From positions 1-64,000 of the forward strand of contig JBMHCT010000032.1 in the NCBI GenBank assembly GCA_049889775.1: a DNA stretch of 64,000 nt, written 5' to 3'. The notes under the pieces are model-generated. The model was not told the origin of the DNA, did no database searches, and saw only the letters and a program-made list of their open reading frames with translations. A program made the position numbers and the translations under genes. This DNA is from Jejuia sp049889775. Its GTDB lineage: Bacteria; Bacteroidota; Bacteroidia; Flavobacteriales; Flavobacteriaceae. Each line of letters starts with the position of its first letter. Position 1 is the first letter of the stretch. Below are positions 1 to 9,063 of the stretch, one piece after another.

Positions 1-1458
1 GACGCAGGAACGTTACATGCTACAGCCGACAAGGTAACTTTAGTAGGCGATAGCGTTGAGATCAGCGCTACCCCAGGTGACATGCCAACAGTACCAGAAT
101 ACTACAGCAAGATCTTCGTGTTGACGATGGGCGATAACCTATTGATCAAGGGCGTAAATGCGGAAGCACCGGTATTCAGTGTAATGGAACCAGGCATGTA
201 CACCATTCATACGTTGGTATATGATGGTAGAGAAGGAAGTCCAAACTTCTTGGATTTAAGTGTTGTAGGATCAGAGACCACGGGCGTAGATGTACTGAAC
301 ATCGTTATAGATAACGGACTATGTGCATCATTGGATGTAGCAGGCGCCCCAGTGTATGTAGAAGAACCTACAACCACTTGTGAAGTAAGCGCAGGAACAT
401 TAACAGCAAATTCAACTGAGGTATGTTCAACAGGAGAGACGATGATTTCAGCAACTCCAAATCACGACGCCGTAGTGCCGATGGATTACTCCATACTGTA
501 TGTTCTTACAGAAGGGTCAGAACTAATTATTCGTCAAGTATCAGAAACTCCAGAGTTTACAGTTGAAGATGGGGGACAGTTTACAATACATACGTTTGTA
601 TATCCAACAGGATTAGATTTAAGTGTTGTTGTTCCAAACGTTACCACAGGTTTCGATGTAAATGCTTTGTGAATACAAGGTGGTGGTGAATTATGTGCCG
701 CATTAGATGTAGCAGGTGCACCAATACATATCACAAATCCAGATGCTGGAACATTAACGGCTATTGAAACTAACGTAGCATTATCTGGTGGATCAGCAAT
801 GATTTCTGCTTATCCAAATAATGATGCAAATGTTCCAAGCGGCTACTCAGTATTGCATGTGTTAACACAAGGTGAAGAATTGGTGATTCGTCAAGTAGCG
901 GCTGCACCTGAGTTTACGGTAACAGAAGCAGGTAATTACACTATTCACACGCTTGTATATCCTACAGGTTTGGATTTAAGTGTTGTAGTTCCAGACGTAA
1001 CCACTGGTTTTGATGTTAATAGTCTTTTAGTACAAGGTGGCGGTGAGTTATGCGCATCATTAGATGTGGCAGGTGCTCCTATTCATGTTGAAGCTGAAGA
1101 ATGTAAAGCCTTTTCAGGGAAAATGTATTCGCCAAAACCAATCTCTTGTTTAAGTGGCGGTGAAGCAACATTGTACGCAGAGTTTTATCAGCACCCTTAT
1201 ATTCCAGATGGCTATAGCCAATTGTATGTGTTAACAGATGCATTTTCGCTAACTATTTTGGATGTTTCAGCTACACCAGAATTCACTGTAAATCATCAAG
1301 GTTTCTTTAGAATTCATAGTTTAGTGTACAACCCTAATACCTTAGACTTAAGCGTGGTTCAGCTTGGAGAAACAACTGGGTTTGATGTGTTGCATTTGGT
1401 AGAAGAAAACAATATTTGTGCTTCTTTAGATGTTAGAGGAGCTATAAATTTAGTTATC
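1..1458 (+). repeat. Four tandem protein-coding modules
   Basis: Module boundaries, judged from the recurring 'AGTL' start, are about 1-387, 388-741, 742-1110 and 1111-1458. Modules 2 and 3 are the closest pair, sharing the LDLSVVVP and IQGGGELC/VQGGGELC stretches. Module 4 is the most diverged. Module 1 looks more GC-rich than the rest, which suggests independent histories or recombination with copies left of the window. Confidence 0.8.
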
Positions 1459-1860
1459 GGTTCAAAATGGTTCTGTTACTTCTTCAACAAGTATAGAGCT
1501 AATAATAAGAATAGATCAGATAAATCTAATCCTGATGATGATGACTTAGCTGGATATGTAGCCGAGTTTAATAGCTACGAGGAATTTGAAGCGTCGTTTA
1601 TCGATCAAAACGATGAAGTAAGATTCTATCCGAATCCAGTTGCCAATCGCTTAAATGTTGAAATTAGATTATTTGATAAAGAGCAAATGGATTACAATAT
1701 TGTTGATGCAAGAGGAAGACTGATTATGAATGGGTCTGCGGAAGCTTTAGAATCAGGCAGTGTTTCAATCAATACCAACGGATTGTCTGAAGGTATGTAT
1801 ATTGTAAACTTTGTATCAGATTACAGAACAGTTAATAAAAAAGTAGTGGTTAAGAAGTAA
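1..1860 (+). pseudogene. T9SS-secreted repeat protein, 5' partial, interrupted by in-frame TGA
   Basis: Frame 1 is open from the first base to 669, meets TGA at 670-672, and then continues in the same frame to the TAA at 1858-1860. The protein consists of about four copies of a ~115-129 residue module with the recurring cores YxxLYVLT, TIHTLVY, LDLSVV, TTGFDV and CASLDVxGAP. It ends in a Por/T9SS type A sorting domain (FYPNPVANRLNVEI, then GMYIVNFV and a basic VVVKK tail). It is therefore probably exported by the type IX system and attached outside. The TGA stands where the next module has TTA (Leu), so a single T-to-G change explains it. The later ATG at 799 has no signal peptide, so a separate exported second protein is unlikely. 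The true start lies left of the window. Pseudogene, sequencing error and phase variant remain possible. Confidence 0.8.
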
Positions 1861-1886
1861 TTAGCTACTAATTAATATGAAACAAA

Positions 1887-1915
1887 AGTCGCAACACTGT
1901 TGCGGCTTTTTGTTT
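1887..1915. terminator. Bidirectional intrinsic terminator
   Basis: An 8-bp stem (AGTCGCAA/TTGCGGCT with one G-T pair) and 5-nt loop are followed by T-rich sequence on both strands. It sits between the convergent surface-protein and TonB-receptor genes. Confidence 0.75.
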
Positions 1916-4267
1916 TTAAAACACCACTCTAAAACTTATGTTTGGGGTAATACCAAGCGATTGATTTTCAACCTTATTAATGTTATTATCATCATCGAGA
2001 GTATAATATGTGTTTAGAATATTTTCTCTGTTTAATACATTCCATAAGGAAGCACCAATTTTAGCGCGAATACCATTTTGAGACAAATCGAAATTATAAG
2101 TAGCTGATAGGTCGGCTCGCATATAGTCGGTTAAGTTTGCAGCATTAGGTGCATTATAAACTATAGTGTTATTATCGCTAATAGTTTCGGTTGGCAGTGT
2201 AAAAGGTCGGCCAGTGTGCCAGTTAAAACCTAATGCTAGTTTAAAATCGCCATAAGTATAGGTTGAAGCAAAACTTAATGCATGTCGCACATCGGCGTTA
2301 TTAGGAAATGGTTGCCAGTCATTAAGATCAGTAAATGTATAGTCATTAATACTGTAAGAATAGCCTAACCAAGTACTTACAATATTGCTAAATTGTTTGT
2401 TGATAATAACATCAACGCCTTTAATGTCATAACTTCCGATGGCATATTCAAATTGATATTGATTTTGAAAACCTTGGCTACGTGTCGTAATGCCATCAAC
2501 TTGTTTTATAAAAGCTTCGGCGCTCACCAAAAACTTGTTTTGGTTATAATGAATTCCAGCCGATGCTTGTTTGCTTTTTACAATGGGCACTGGATAAAGC
2601 GATTTGCCATTTTGAACTTCAATGTCTGTTCTCTTGTTTGATAGTATCCAACGCCGTTTTTCAATACCTAAAAAATCATTCTGTAAATCTATAATTTGTG
2701 TAGCGGTTTGACTTTTCAATTCACCTAAAATTTCCAAGCGGAAATTATTCAAAAAACGCTGACTAAAATTTAGTCTAGGTTCAATTAAAATATCATTAAA
2801 CTGATCTAAATGAGTAGCTCTTGCCCCAATATTTAATCGTGTTTTGGCATTATTTGATAAATAGGCACTTTCTGCATATACCGAGTTAGTTCTTATAACA
2901 TCCTTTATAAAACTTCTAAAGTTAGGATTATTAACATCTTCTAAATTACTAATACCAACTTCAATAAATTGATAACCAAGGTTGAATTTGAAATTGGTGT
3001 TGAGTGTGTAGTTGATGTCTAGTCTACCAGATCCATCAAAAACCTCATTTTCCTGTATTAAACGCTGATTATTTATGATGTCAAAATTAGTAGCATCTAA
3101 ATCATAATTGGTAATATACAGCTGTGCAGTTGTTGATAAATCACTATTCCAGTCTCTTGTATACGTAAGACCATAGGCAAAATTTTGTTGTGATAAACTG
3201 CTGTTTAAGGCTTCGTTCCTATCATTTATAGTTGAACTTTCTTCATAATTCAAGCTATTATTAATATTCATGAAATGCAGACGTAATCTATCTTTTTTAG
3301 TAATATCATATAAGAATTTAGCGGTAATATCGTAAAACGAAAAATTTTCATTCTGAGAAATAATATTATCGTTGGCTGCATTATTTGATAAATCGGAATC
3401 TTGAAAAACGCGCTTAAAATATTGGTCGTATGTTGGTGTAACGAGCAGGTCGGTTATGGAGCGTCTGGTAGATAGTTGTAGCTCGGTTTTACTGGATAAA
3501 GGTATTTTCGCATAAGCATGTGCATTAATTAAATTGAACCCCGCACCTGCCGAAAATTCATTGTCAATTTCATTAGACAATTGCATATCGATAACGCTTG
3601 AAATACCATCGCCAAATCGAGCTCGTGTTCCATTTTTTGAAACGTTTACTTTTTTTGTAGTGTAAGGATTGAATGCCGAAATTAACCCAAAAAAGTGTCC
3701 AGATTGGTACATTTTAATACCATCCCAAAGAATCAGATTTTGGTCGTGTGTACCACCCCTAACATTAATGTTTGATACCGACTCTTCAACACTAAAAACT
3801 CCCGGTAATGCTTGAATAGTTTGCAGAATATCAGGTTCAATTAAACCAGGTAAAATACCGAATTGTTCTGGTTTTACGGTTAGTGAACCATCATTCAGTT
3901 TTGTAATACCAGACGTTAAGTAGTTATTAATTACAACTTCTTCAAGTTGCTCCCTTATAATAGTTTTATCACCTTTTTTACGCTTGGTAATAGTTACAAA
4001 GCGCTCGTTTAAAATGTTGAATTTTAAACCAGTCTCAAGCTCCAGATCATACAATGCATCTTCAAGTGTAAGGGTGTCTTCTGGAAGGATAGCTTCTAAA
4101 TTTGAAACCGTCTCATCTGCGTACGAAAAACTAATGTCATAACGTTGTGATAGAATTTTAAGAACAGCAACAAGAGGCTGTGTTTTTTGATTGGTTTGCG
4201 AAAAACCGTTTAAACCATTCAAAAAAAATAAGATGCTTAAAAGACAAAAAAGCCCTTTTCTATTCAC
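1916..4267 (-). CDS. TonB-dependent receptor with N-terminal STN signalling domain
   Basis: 783-residue outer-membrane receptor. An N-terminal signal peptide (about 1-24) is followed by an STN/secretin-like domain (about 30-95, ending FVTITKR), a plug domain (about 130-240, with NINVRGGTHDQNLILWDG) and a long beta-barrel ending in Phe (RVVF), as is usual for outer-membrane proteins. The STN domain is the hallmark of receptors that signal through a FecR-type anti-sigma factor, and such a gene lies immediately upstream with an 8-bp overlap (4260-4267). The substrate cannot be told from sequence. Siderophore, glycan and other ligands are all possible. Confidence 0.9.
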   Translation of the reverse strand: MNRKGLFCLLSILFFLNGLNGFSQTNQKTQPLVAVLKILSQRYDISFSYADETVSNLEAILPEDTLTLEDALYDLELETGLKFNILNERFVTITKRKKGDKTIIREQLEEVVINNYLTSGITKLNDGSLTVKPEQFGILPGLIEPDILQTIQALPGVFSVEESVSNINVRGGTHDQNLILWDGIKMYQSGHFFGLISAFNPYTTKKVNVSKNGTRARFGDGISSVIDMQLSNEIDNEFSAGAGFNLINAHAYAKIPLSSKTELQLSTRRSITDLLVTPTYDQYFKRVFQDSDLSNNAANDNIISQNENFSFYDITAKFLYDITKKDRLRLHFMNINNSLNYEESSTINDRNEALNSSLSQQNFAYGLTYTRDWNSDLSTTAQLYITNYDLDATNFDIINNQRLIQENEVFDGSGRLDINYTLNTNFKFNLGYQFIEVGISNLEDVNNPNFRSFIKDVIRTNSVYAESAYLSNNAKTRLNIGARATHLDQFNDILIEPRLNFSQRFLNNFRLEILGELKSQTATQIIDLQNDFLGIEKRRWILSNKRTDIEVQNGKSLYPVPIVKSKQASAGIHYNQNKFLVSAEAFIKQVDGITTRSQGFQNQYQFEYAIGSYDIKGVDVIINKQFSNIVSTWLGYSYSINDYTFTDLNDWQPFPNNADVRHALSFASTYTYGDFKLALGFNWHTGRPFTLPTETISDNNTIVYNAPNAANLTDYMRADLSATYNFDLSQNGIRAKIGASLWNVLNRENILNTYYTLDDDNNINKVENQSLGITPNISFRVVF

Positions 4268-5171
4268 GTTTTAAGATAATCGAATTGTTGTCTTTACTAT
4301 ACGTTACGTGTAAAGGTAATGCAATTGATTTTAATGCCACATCTAGATTTTCATGAGTAAACGATCCTGTGAATAGTTGTGTGGAATCTACATTTACTAA
4401 TGTAATTTCAACATCATACTGTCTTTCAAATTCTGCCACAACTTGTTTAAACGGTACACTTTTAAACTCACTTTCGTTGTCCAGCCATAAAGGTGAAGAA
4501 CGGTATTCTTTTTCTTTAGCAATTAATTTCCCATCTATAACTACAAAGCTATCTCCAGGTTTTAATTTTGTTTCTTTATCGTTGTATGTCACTCCAACTA
4601 ATCCTTCGTAGCAAACCACTTCAAAATAATTATCGCGTTGCTTTACATTAAACTGCGTACCGTAAACGGTAACGGTTCCTGATGCTGTTTTTACGTTGAA
4701 TGAAGACCCTTTGGCTACCTTAAAAAAGGCTTCACCTTGCAACTCTACATCGCGCTGTGTTTTCCAGTCATTTTTGTTATACGCTAACAACGACTTTGCG
4801 TTGAGGGAAACGGTAGATGCATCTGGTAAAATTTCAGTTTTTACCTCTGCTATTTCTGTTGAAACAGTTGAGTCTAAAGTAGTAGTGTAATAATACACAC
4901 TAAAACAAATAGCAATAACAGCAGCAACTCGCATTAGTGGTTTTAACCAATGGATTTTTGGTGTTTGCTCCGTTTTAATAGTAGATAACACGTTTTGCAA
5001 TTCTGTTTCAGAATCGTAAGTATCTGCCTTAAACCCTTGCAAATTTTGGTCTAACTTCACTAAATCCTCATAATCTTCAAGAGCTTTAAACGCCTTAAAT
5101 TCCTGATCGTTTAGATCGTTATTTAACCATTTTAGTATGAGTACTTCTCTGTCCATCTTCTCGTTATTCAA
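4260..5171 (-). CDS. FecR-family anti-sigma factor
   Basis: 303 residues. An N-terminal cytoplasmic region (1-80) is followed by one transmembrane helix (about 81-99, VAAVIAICFSVYYY), a periplasmic FecR domain (about 105-215, with AFFKVAKGSSFNV and VYGTQFNV) and a C-terminal DUF4974-like domain (about 235-300). The family holds an ECF sigma factor at the membrane and releases it when the partner TonB receptor binds ligand. It overlaps the receptor gene by 8 bp, so the two are translationally coupled. The probable sigma partner is at 6010-6528, but an unrelated ORF intervenes. Confidence 0.92.
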   Translation of the reverse strand: MNNEKMDREVLILKWLNNDLNDQEFKAFKALEDYEDLVKLDQNLQGFKADTYDSETELQNVLSTIKTEQTPKIHWLKPLMRVAAVIAICFSVYYYTTTLDSTVSTEIAEVKTEILPDASTVSLNAKSLLAYNKNDWKTQRDVELQGEAFFKVAKGSSFNVKTASGTVTVYGTQFNVKQRDNYFEVVCYEGLVGVTYNDKETKLKPGDSFVVIDGKLIAKEKEYRSSPLWLDNESEFKSVPFKQVVAEFERQYDVEITLVNVDSTQLFTGSFTHENLDVALKSIALPLHVTYSKDNNSIILKRE

Positions 5172-5291
5172 TTATATAACAGGTTACTTTTGTTTTTTCC
5201 TACCCTTGGTTTAAAAAAATTAAAAAACCTTATTGTTAATACCACCAACCCTCAATAGCGCCAACGCTAGCCAATGTCTCTTCGCTTTTTT

Positions 5292-5822
5292 TTAATTTAC
5301 AATTTCACCCCTTTCATTGCCGTATTTAAAAGCTATTAAAGCGTATTTGCCGTTGTTAGTATAAATAGGTCTAGAAAGTGATAATGGGAAGTCTCTCCAA
5401 CTTCTTCTATTAAAGTTATAAGAGTTGACTTGTTTTCTAAGTTTTTTTATTTCCTGTCTTTCTTCCAGTCTTAAATTGGTTCTTATTTCTTTGAAATTAA
5501 GAAATTTCGAGTCTTCAGTTATAAAAACATTTTTAAATTCTTCTTGAGACCAATTTTTTGAATCTTGTTTTTTTGAGTTTTTACATAATTCAACCACTAC
5601 CGATGTGTCGGTTAGTTTATAAGAATTGGGATACTTTAAAGTTCTTTCAGATAAACTTTCCATTCTATATTTCATTTCCCATTTCCCTTCTTTTAGTTTA
5701 AATTTAAAGGGTTTTTGATTAATAATCTTTGATTTATCTTGAACTGCTACATTTAATAAATCTTGCAAAAAACCAAACAAAGGTATTAATAGGGCTAAAA
5801 TGAATTTAATTTTCAACATCAT
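5292..5822 (-). CDS. Hypothetical exported protein, possibly 3'-truncated
   Basis: 176 residues, not recognised. The N-terminus (MMLKIKFILALLIPLFGF) is a likely signal peptide or membrane anchor, and the rest is basic and polar. The C-terminus (SRPIYTNNGKYALIAFKYGN) resembles the start of a 'SRPxFxxxxxYALI' segment seen in uncharacterised Bacteroidota exported proteins. It stops a few residues later, which suggests truncation; this comparison is from memory. It lies between the sigma factor and fecR on the same strand, separated by about 190 and 120 bp, so it may be an insertion in an otherwise standard sigma/anti-sigma operon. Confidence 0.5.
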   Translation of the reverse strand: MMLKIKFILALLIPLFGFLQDLLNVAVQDKSKIINQKPFKFKLKEGKWEMKYRMESLSERTLKYPNSYKLTDTSVVVELCKNSKKQDSKNWSQEEFKNVFITEDSKFLNFKEIRTNLRLEERQEIKKLRKQVNSYNFNRRSWRDFPLSLSRPIYTNNGKYALIAFKYGNERGEIVN

Positions 5823-5977
5823 TCTATGAAGTGTTTTCGACCAAATAATCTGGTTTTTAGATATACATAAACTCTTTTTAATAGTCTATAAAGTCCAAGA
5901 ATAATACCTTCAAATATCAATTCAATAAATATTTTCCCAAAAACTTCTAGTAAGAACATATCAATTAACTATTTTTT

Positions 5978-6005
5978 CCTGTCTCCTGACTCTTGTCTCC
6001 TGTCT
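5978..6005. repeat. Period-7 micro-array (CCTGTCT unit)
   Basis: Four heptamers in a row: CCTGTCT, CCTGACT, CTTGTCT, CCTGTCT. The array begins 4 bp past the stop codon of the minus-strand sigma-factor gene. The same unit recurs at 50811-50845 just past the stop of recF. Confidence 0.85.
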
Positions 6006-6009
6006 TCCA

Positions 6010-6528
6010 TCACAACTCCTTAATCTCCTTCCGCAACTTCACCAAAGCCCCATAAATACGTTTCTCCACAGCTTTTGTAGAAATATCCAATAGTTCAGCA
6101 ATTTCCTTAAAGCGTTTTCCTTCAACGCGATTCATCATAAATGCCACACGTTGTGGTTCTGTTAAATTCGCTAAAGCCCGTTGCAGTTTATCATTGTATT
6201 CTGCCTCCTGCATTAAAAATTCAGGACTTTCATTGGTACTCATTTTAGGTTTAGATGTTTGTTGATGCTTCAACACCACTTTTTGGTGCGCCACTTCATT
6301 CAACATTAAATTATTTGCGGTGGTAAACACAAAACTTTTGGCTTTTTCTGGAGATACTTTCGCGCAATTTTGCCACAACTTTACAAAAGCCTCCTGTACT
6401 TTGTCTTTTGGGTTCAGCAATTCCCCAAACTTATAGTATAAAAAGTCGTGTAAATCTTTAGAGTATTTATTAAATATGGATGAAAATAAACGCTCTTCAC
6501 AAATATTTTCATGTAATTGTTTCGCCAT
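6010..6528 (-). CDS. ECF RNA polymerase sigma factor (Bacteroidota FecI-like)
   Basis: 172 residues. Region 2 (about 15-85) includes YSKDLHDFLYYKFG and DKVQEAFVKLWQN. Region 4 (about 115-170) includes LTEPQRVAFMMNRVEGKRFKEIAELL and a helix-turn-helix continuing to KAVEKRIYGALVKLRKEI. The family directs RNA polymerase to extracytoplasmic-stress or nutrient-uptake promoters. It is the first gene of the minus-strand set with FecR and the STN-bearing TonB receptor, which makes a cell-surface signalling system. It is divergent from the lipoprotein gene at 6688, which could be a regulon member. Confidence 0.93.
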   Translation of the reverse strand: MAKQLHENICEERLFSSIFNKYSKDLHDFLYYKFGELLNPKDKVQEAFVKLWQNCAKVSPEKAKSFVFTTANNLMLNEVAHQKVVLKHQQTSKPKMSTNESPEFLMQEAEYNDKLQRALANLTEPQRVAFMMNRVEGKRFKEIAELLDISTKAVEKRIYGALVKLRKEIKEL

Positions 6529-6687
6529 TGGTATTGGTAGTTGGTGCCTCTAAAATAAAGGTTTTAACGTTTTTGAATTAGAATTCGCATTTAATTTTTT
6601 AGAATTTTTTTAAGATGAAGGGTAGGAATTTTTAAAACTGCCCTGTTTTATAATCAAAAAGCTTTGTTTAACCCAAAAACACACACC

Positions 6688-8412
6688 ATGAAAACTAGAT
6701 TTAAAACATTAGTATTATTACCTTTTTTTGCCTTACTAGTATTCACCTCATGTCAGGAGGAGGAAGTTGATATTACTCCTCCAAATGAGGCTGAAACCCT
6801 TGTAGCAGAATCTGAGCTTACTGCTTTAGTAAGTGCAACCGCTAAAAATGATGGTTCTAAAGACAATATTATAGACGCCACCAGTTGTATTTCTGTTAAG
6901 CTACCAGTTGTAGTTAAAGTAAGAGGTATTGAAATTAGAATTGATACCGAAGCAGATTATGCCAGAATACAAAGGCTTTATGATGAGTTTGAGGATGATA
7001 TAGATCGTTTGGATATCATTTTTCCTATAACTATCATTACAGCAGATCATGACGAAATTGTTATTGAAAGCGTAGATGAATTATCAGAGTTTATCGCAGA
7101 ATGTGATGATGACGATGATGATGAGGAAGAAGAAATTCGTTGTATCGATTTTCAATACCCAATTGCATTTTCAGTATTTGATGCAGATTTTGAAGTAATT
7201 GAAACTGTAGATATTGAAAACAAAAGACAGTTACACAGGTTTATGAAGCGTGTTAGAAATTCAGAATTTATTGCAAGCTTAAACTTTCCTGTAAATATGG
7301 TACTAAAGGATGGTACTGTTTTAACAGCCGAAAATAACGAGCAATTAAAACGTATCATAAAAGAAGCGAAAGACAGTTGTGAGGACAACGATTTTTCGAA
7401 AGAACGTTTAGAGAATTATTTAAAAAGATGTCCGTGGATCGTATTCGAATTTAATAGAGATGGTACAAATAGCACGGATCAGTATGTGCAATACGCTATC
7501 AATTTTAAAGATGATAATGTAGTAACCATGCGTTCTAGAAACGGTGATATATTAACTGGCGAGTGGGAATTAGAGCGCACCAGAAGAGGCATAGTTCTAG
7601 ATATGGAGTTTGCTAATTTAGCAGACTTTACCCTAAGATGGTTATTATATGACTTTGAAGATGGAAAAATTAAAGTTTTCGAGCAAGGAGGGAATAAAAT
7701 TATCCTTAAAAGAAACTGCGATGTCATCATTGATATCACAAAAGAGCGTGTCAAGAACTTCTTGAAAGAATGTTTCTGGAGAGTAGATACCTTAAGAGTT
7801 AATAACGAGCACAGACAAAATGCCTATATAGGTACACCATTAAAATTCTTTGATGATAATGTAGTTAAAATTAGAGTAGAAGGAGAATTGATAGAAGGTA
7901 CTTATGAAGTATTGGTTAGACCAGGTGGTATAGGTTTAGAAATTAATTTAGAAGGACGACCAGATTTAAAATTACAGTGGTTAATCACCTTCTTGAGAGA
8001 AGATTTAATCAAACTCTCTAACGAGAACAACGCCTTTGTGTTAAGAAGACGATGCCCAGACTTTCAAGCGGATGACTTTGGATTCTTACTAGGAGATGGC
8101 AATTGGAAAGTAGGATCCTATATGGAAATGGATGCTGATTTAACTCAGAATTTTGAAGGCATTGTAATAGCGTTCTTGCAAAACGGTAAAATACTGGCAG
8201 AAGGACAAGGTAATAACTACTTCGGGTCGTGGTTTGCATACAGAAACGATGGAATAAACCTAGGAATGAATTTTAGAACCGATGCGGCACCAATGACGCT
8301 TTTAGAACACAGATGGAAAGTAGTGGAAACAAGTCCATCAGAAATTGAACTAAAACAATACGATGCTAATGGCGAAATTGTGCGCAGATTAATTCTAGAA
8401 AACGTTCAATAA
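6688..8412 (+). CDS. Large acidic lipoprotein with internal repeats
   Basis: 574 residues from the ATG at 6688. An upstream TTG in frame would add only eight residues before a good lipoprotein signal (MKTRFKTLVLLPFFALLVFTSC, Cys22). Two ~80-residue N-terminal repeats (starting near CISVKLPVVV and CIDFQYPIAF) are joined by a run of Asp/Glu. Three further repeats follow, two beginning ERLENYLKRCPW and ERVKNFLKECFW and sharing DDNVV and LRW/LQW cores, and a third more diverged. Conserved Cys residues sit at module borders. The function is unknown. Its position divergent from the ECF sigma gene suggests co-regulation, but that is inference. Confidence 0.8.
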   Translation: MKTRFKTLVLLPFFALLVFTSCQEEEVDITPPNEAETLVAESELTALVSATAKNDGSKDNIIDATSCISVKLPVVVKVRGIEIRIDTEADYARIQRLYDEFEDDIDRLDIIFPITIITADHDEIVIESVDELSEFIAECDDDDDDEEEEIRCIDFQYPIAFSVFDADFEVIETVDIENKRQLHRFMKRVRNSEFIASLNFPVNMVLKDGTVLTAENNEQLKRIIKEAKDSCEDNDFSKERLENYLKRCPWIVFEFNRDGTNSTDQYVQYAINFKDDNVVTMRSRNGDILTGEWELERTRRGIVLDMEFANLADFTLRWLLYDFEDGKIKVFEQGGNKIILKRNCDVIIDITKERVKNFLKECFWRVDTLRVNNEHRQNAYIGTPLKFFDDNVVKIRVEGELIEGTYEVLVRPGGIGLEINLEGRPDLKLQWLITFLREDLIKLSNENNAFVLRRRCPDFQADDFGFLLGDGNWKVGSYMEMDADLTQNFEGIVIAFLQNGKILAEGQGNNYFGSWFAYRNDGINLGMNFRTDAAPMTLLEHRWKVVETSPSEIELKQYDANGEIVRRLILENVQ

Positions 8413-8503
8413 AACATATTTGAAAAAGAGAAATTGCTTTTGGTTGATAGGAGGGCGTCTTACGTATTCGTTTTGTAGGTTAGTTAACTAGGGCCCCTCC
8501 ATA

Positions 8504-8538
8504 AAGGCTGTTAAATTAATATTTAGCAGCCTTTTTTT
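8504..8538 (+). terminator. Intrinsic terminator
   Basis: A 13-bp stem (8504-8516 with 8521-8533, one G-T pair) and 4-nt loop are followed by a T-run. It ends transcription of the lipoprotein gene. Confidence 0.85.
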
Positions 8539-8548
8539 AGTGAAACCC

Positions 8549-8582
8549 AAACTTGAGAAGTTCTTGGAACGCACTCAAGTTT
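8549..8582. repeat. 9-bp inverted repeat
   Basis: AAACTTGAG (8549-8557) and CTCAAGTTT (8574-8582) are perfect inverted copies with a 16-nt loop and no T-tract. It lies between the terminator and the dispersed repeat in a stretch without genes. Confidence 0.6.
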
Positions 8583-8683
8583 GATGGTTGAACAAATCCC
8601 GTTTAAGAGCGGGCTCAAAAGCATTCAGGACTTTATTAATTGCTGAAGAGCGGGATCTCATAGGTTGCTAAAGGTTTATTTTC

Positions 8684-8871
8684 GGGCGTTACCCACAAGG
8701 GGTCGGGCTTGGAGTTTATCCTGAGCGTAGTCGAAGGGTTATATCTTTTCGCGAAGCGTCCCGAACTTGATTCGGGATCTCGTCTTTTTTGAAGGCAGTC
8801 GTTTTAACTTAGATAATTTTACCAACTAAAGCTCCGCAAAAAGGATGCCACTGCAATCCCTAACGCGGGTC
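8684..8871 (+). repeat. Dispersed intergenic repeat, copy 1 (with 30-bp insertion)
   Basis: It starts GGGCGTTACCCACAAGGGG and ends AATCCCTAACGCGGGTC. The central block TATCTTTTCGCGAAGCGTCC is shared with copy 2 at 20577. The ends GCGTTA and TAACGC are inverted copies. Relative to copy 2, a 30-bp segment (8711-8740, containing CTGAGCGTAGTCGAAGGG) stands in place of 6 bp. Related copies lie at 20577-20738 and 29603-29691. Confidence 0.85.
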
Positions 8872-9063
8872 TGTTTGCTGATAGAGTTCTTTAACCAATC
8901 TGTTTAAAGTCTTTTTGTGAAGGTTGGTTTGATTGTTTGGTGTAAGGATAGTTGCATGGTTTAGTACCTAATTTAGCAAAAGTAGACAAACTAAAGGAAA
9001 ATCCGCAAGATTTTCCGAGTAAGCGCAGACCAAGCAATTATTTTTCTACATTATTGGCAATTG
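8872..9063. other. Gene-free flank of the YwqK-like gene
   Basis: No credible gene is visible. It holds a perfect 8-bp hairpin, GGAAAATC with GATTTTCC (about 8997-9017), then GAGTAAGCGCAGACCAAGC and ATTATTGGCAATTG next to the stop codon of the following minus-strand gene. An inverted TTGGCAA/TTGCCAA pair (about 9053 and 9654) brackets that gene, recalling cassette-like insertions in flavobacteria; the resemblance is from memory. Confidence 0.45.

Noticed and set aside
799..1860. Independent gene starting at ATG 799
   Set aside because: Same frame as the upstream repeat protein, no signal peptide, and it begins in the middle of a module. Better explained as the 3' part of one interrupted gene.
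5978..6005. CRISPR-like array
   Set aside because: Units of 7 bp without spacers; no repeat-spacer structure and no cas genes anywhere in the window.
6664..6690. TTG start 24 bp before the lipoprotein ATG
   Set aside because: It adds eight residues ahead of a standard lipoprotein signal that begins exactly at the ATG at 6688.
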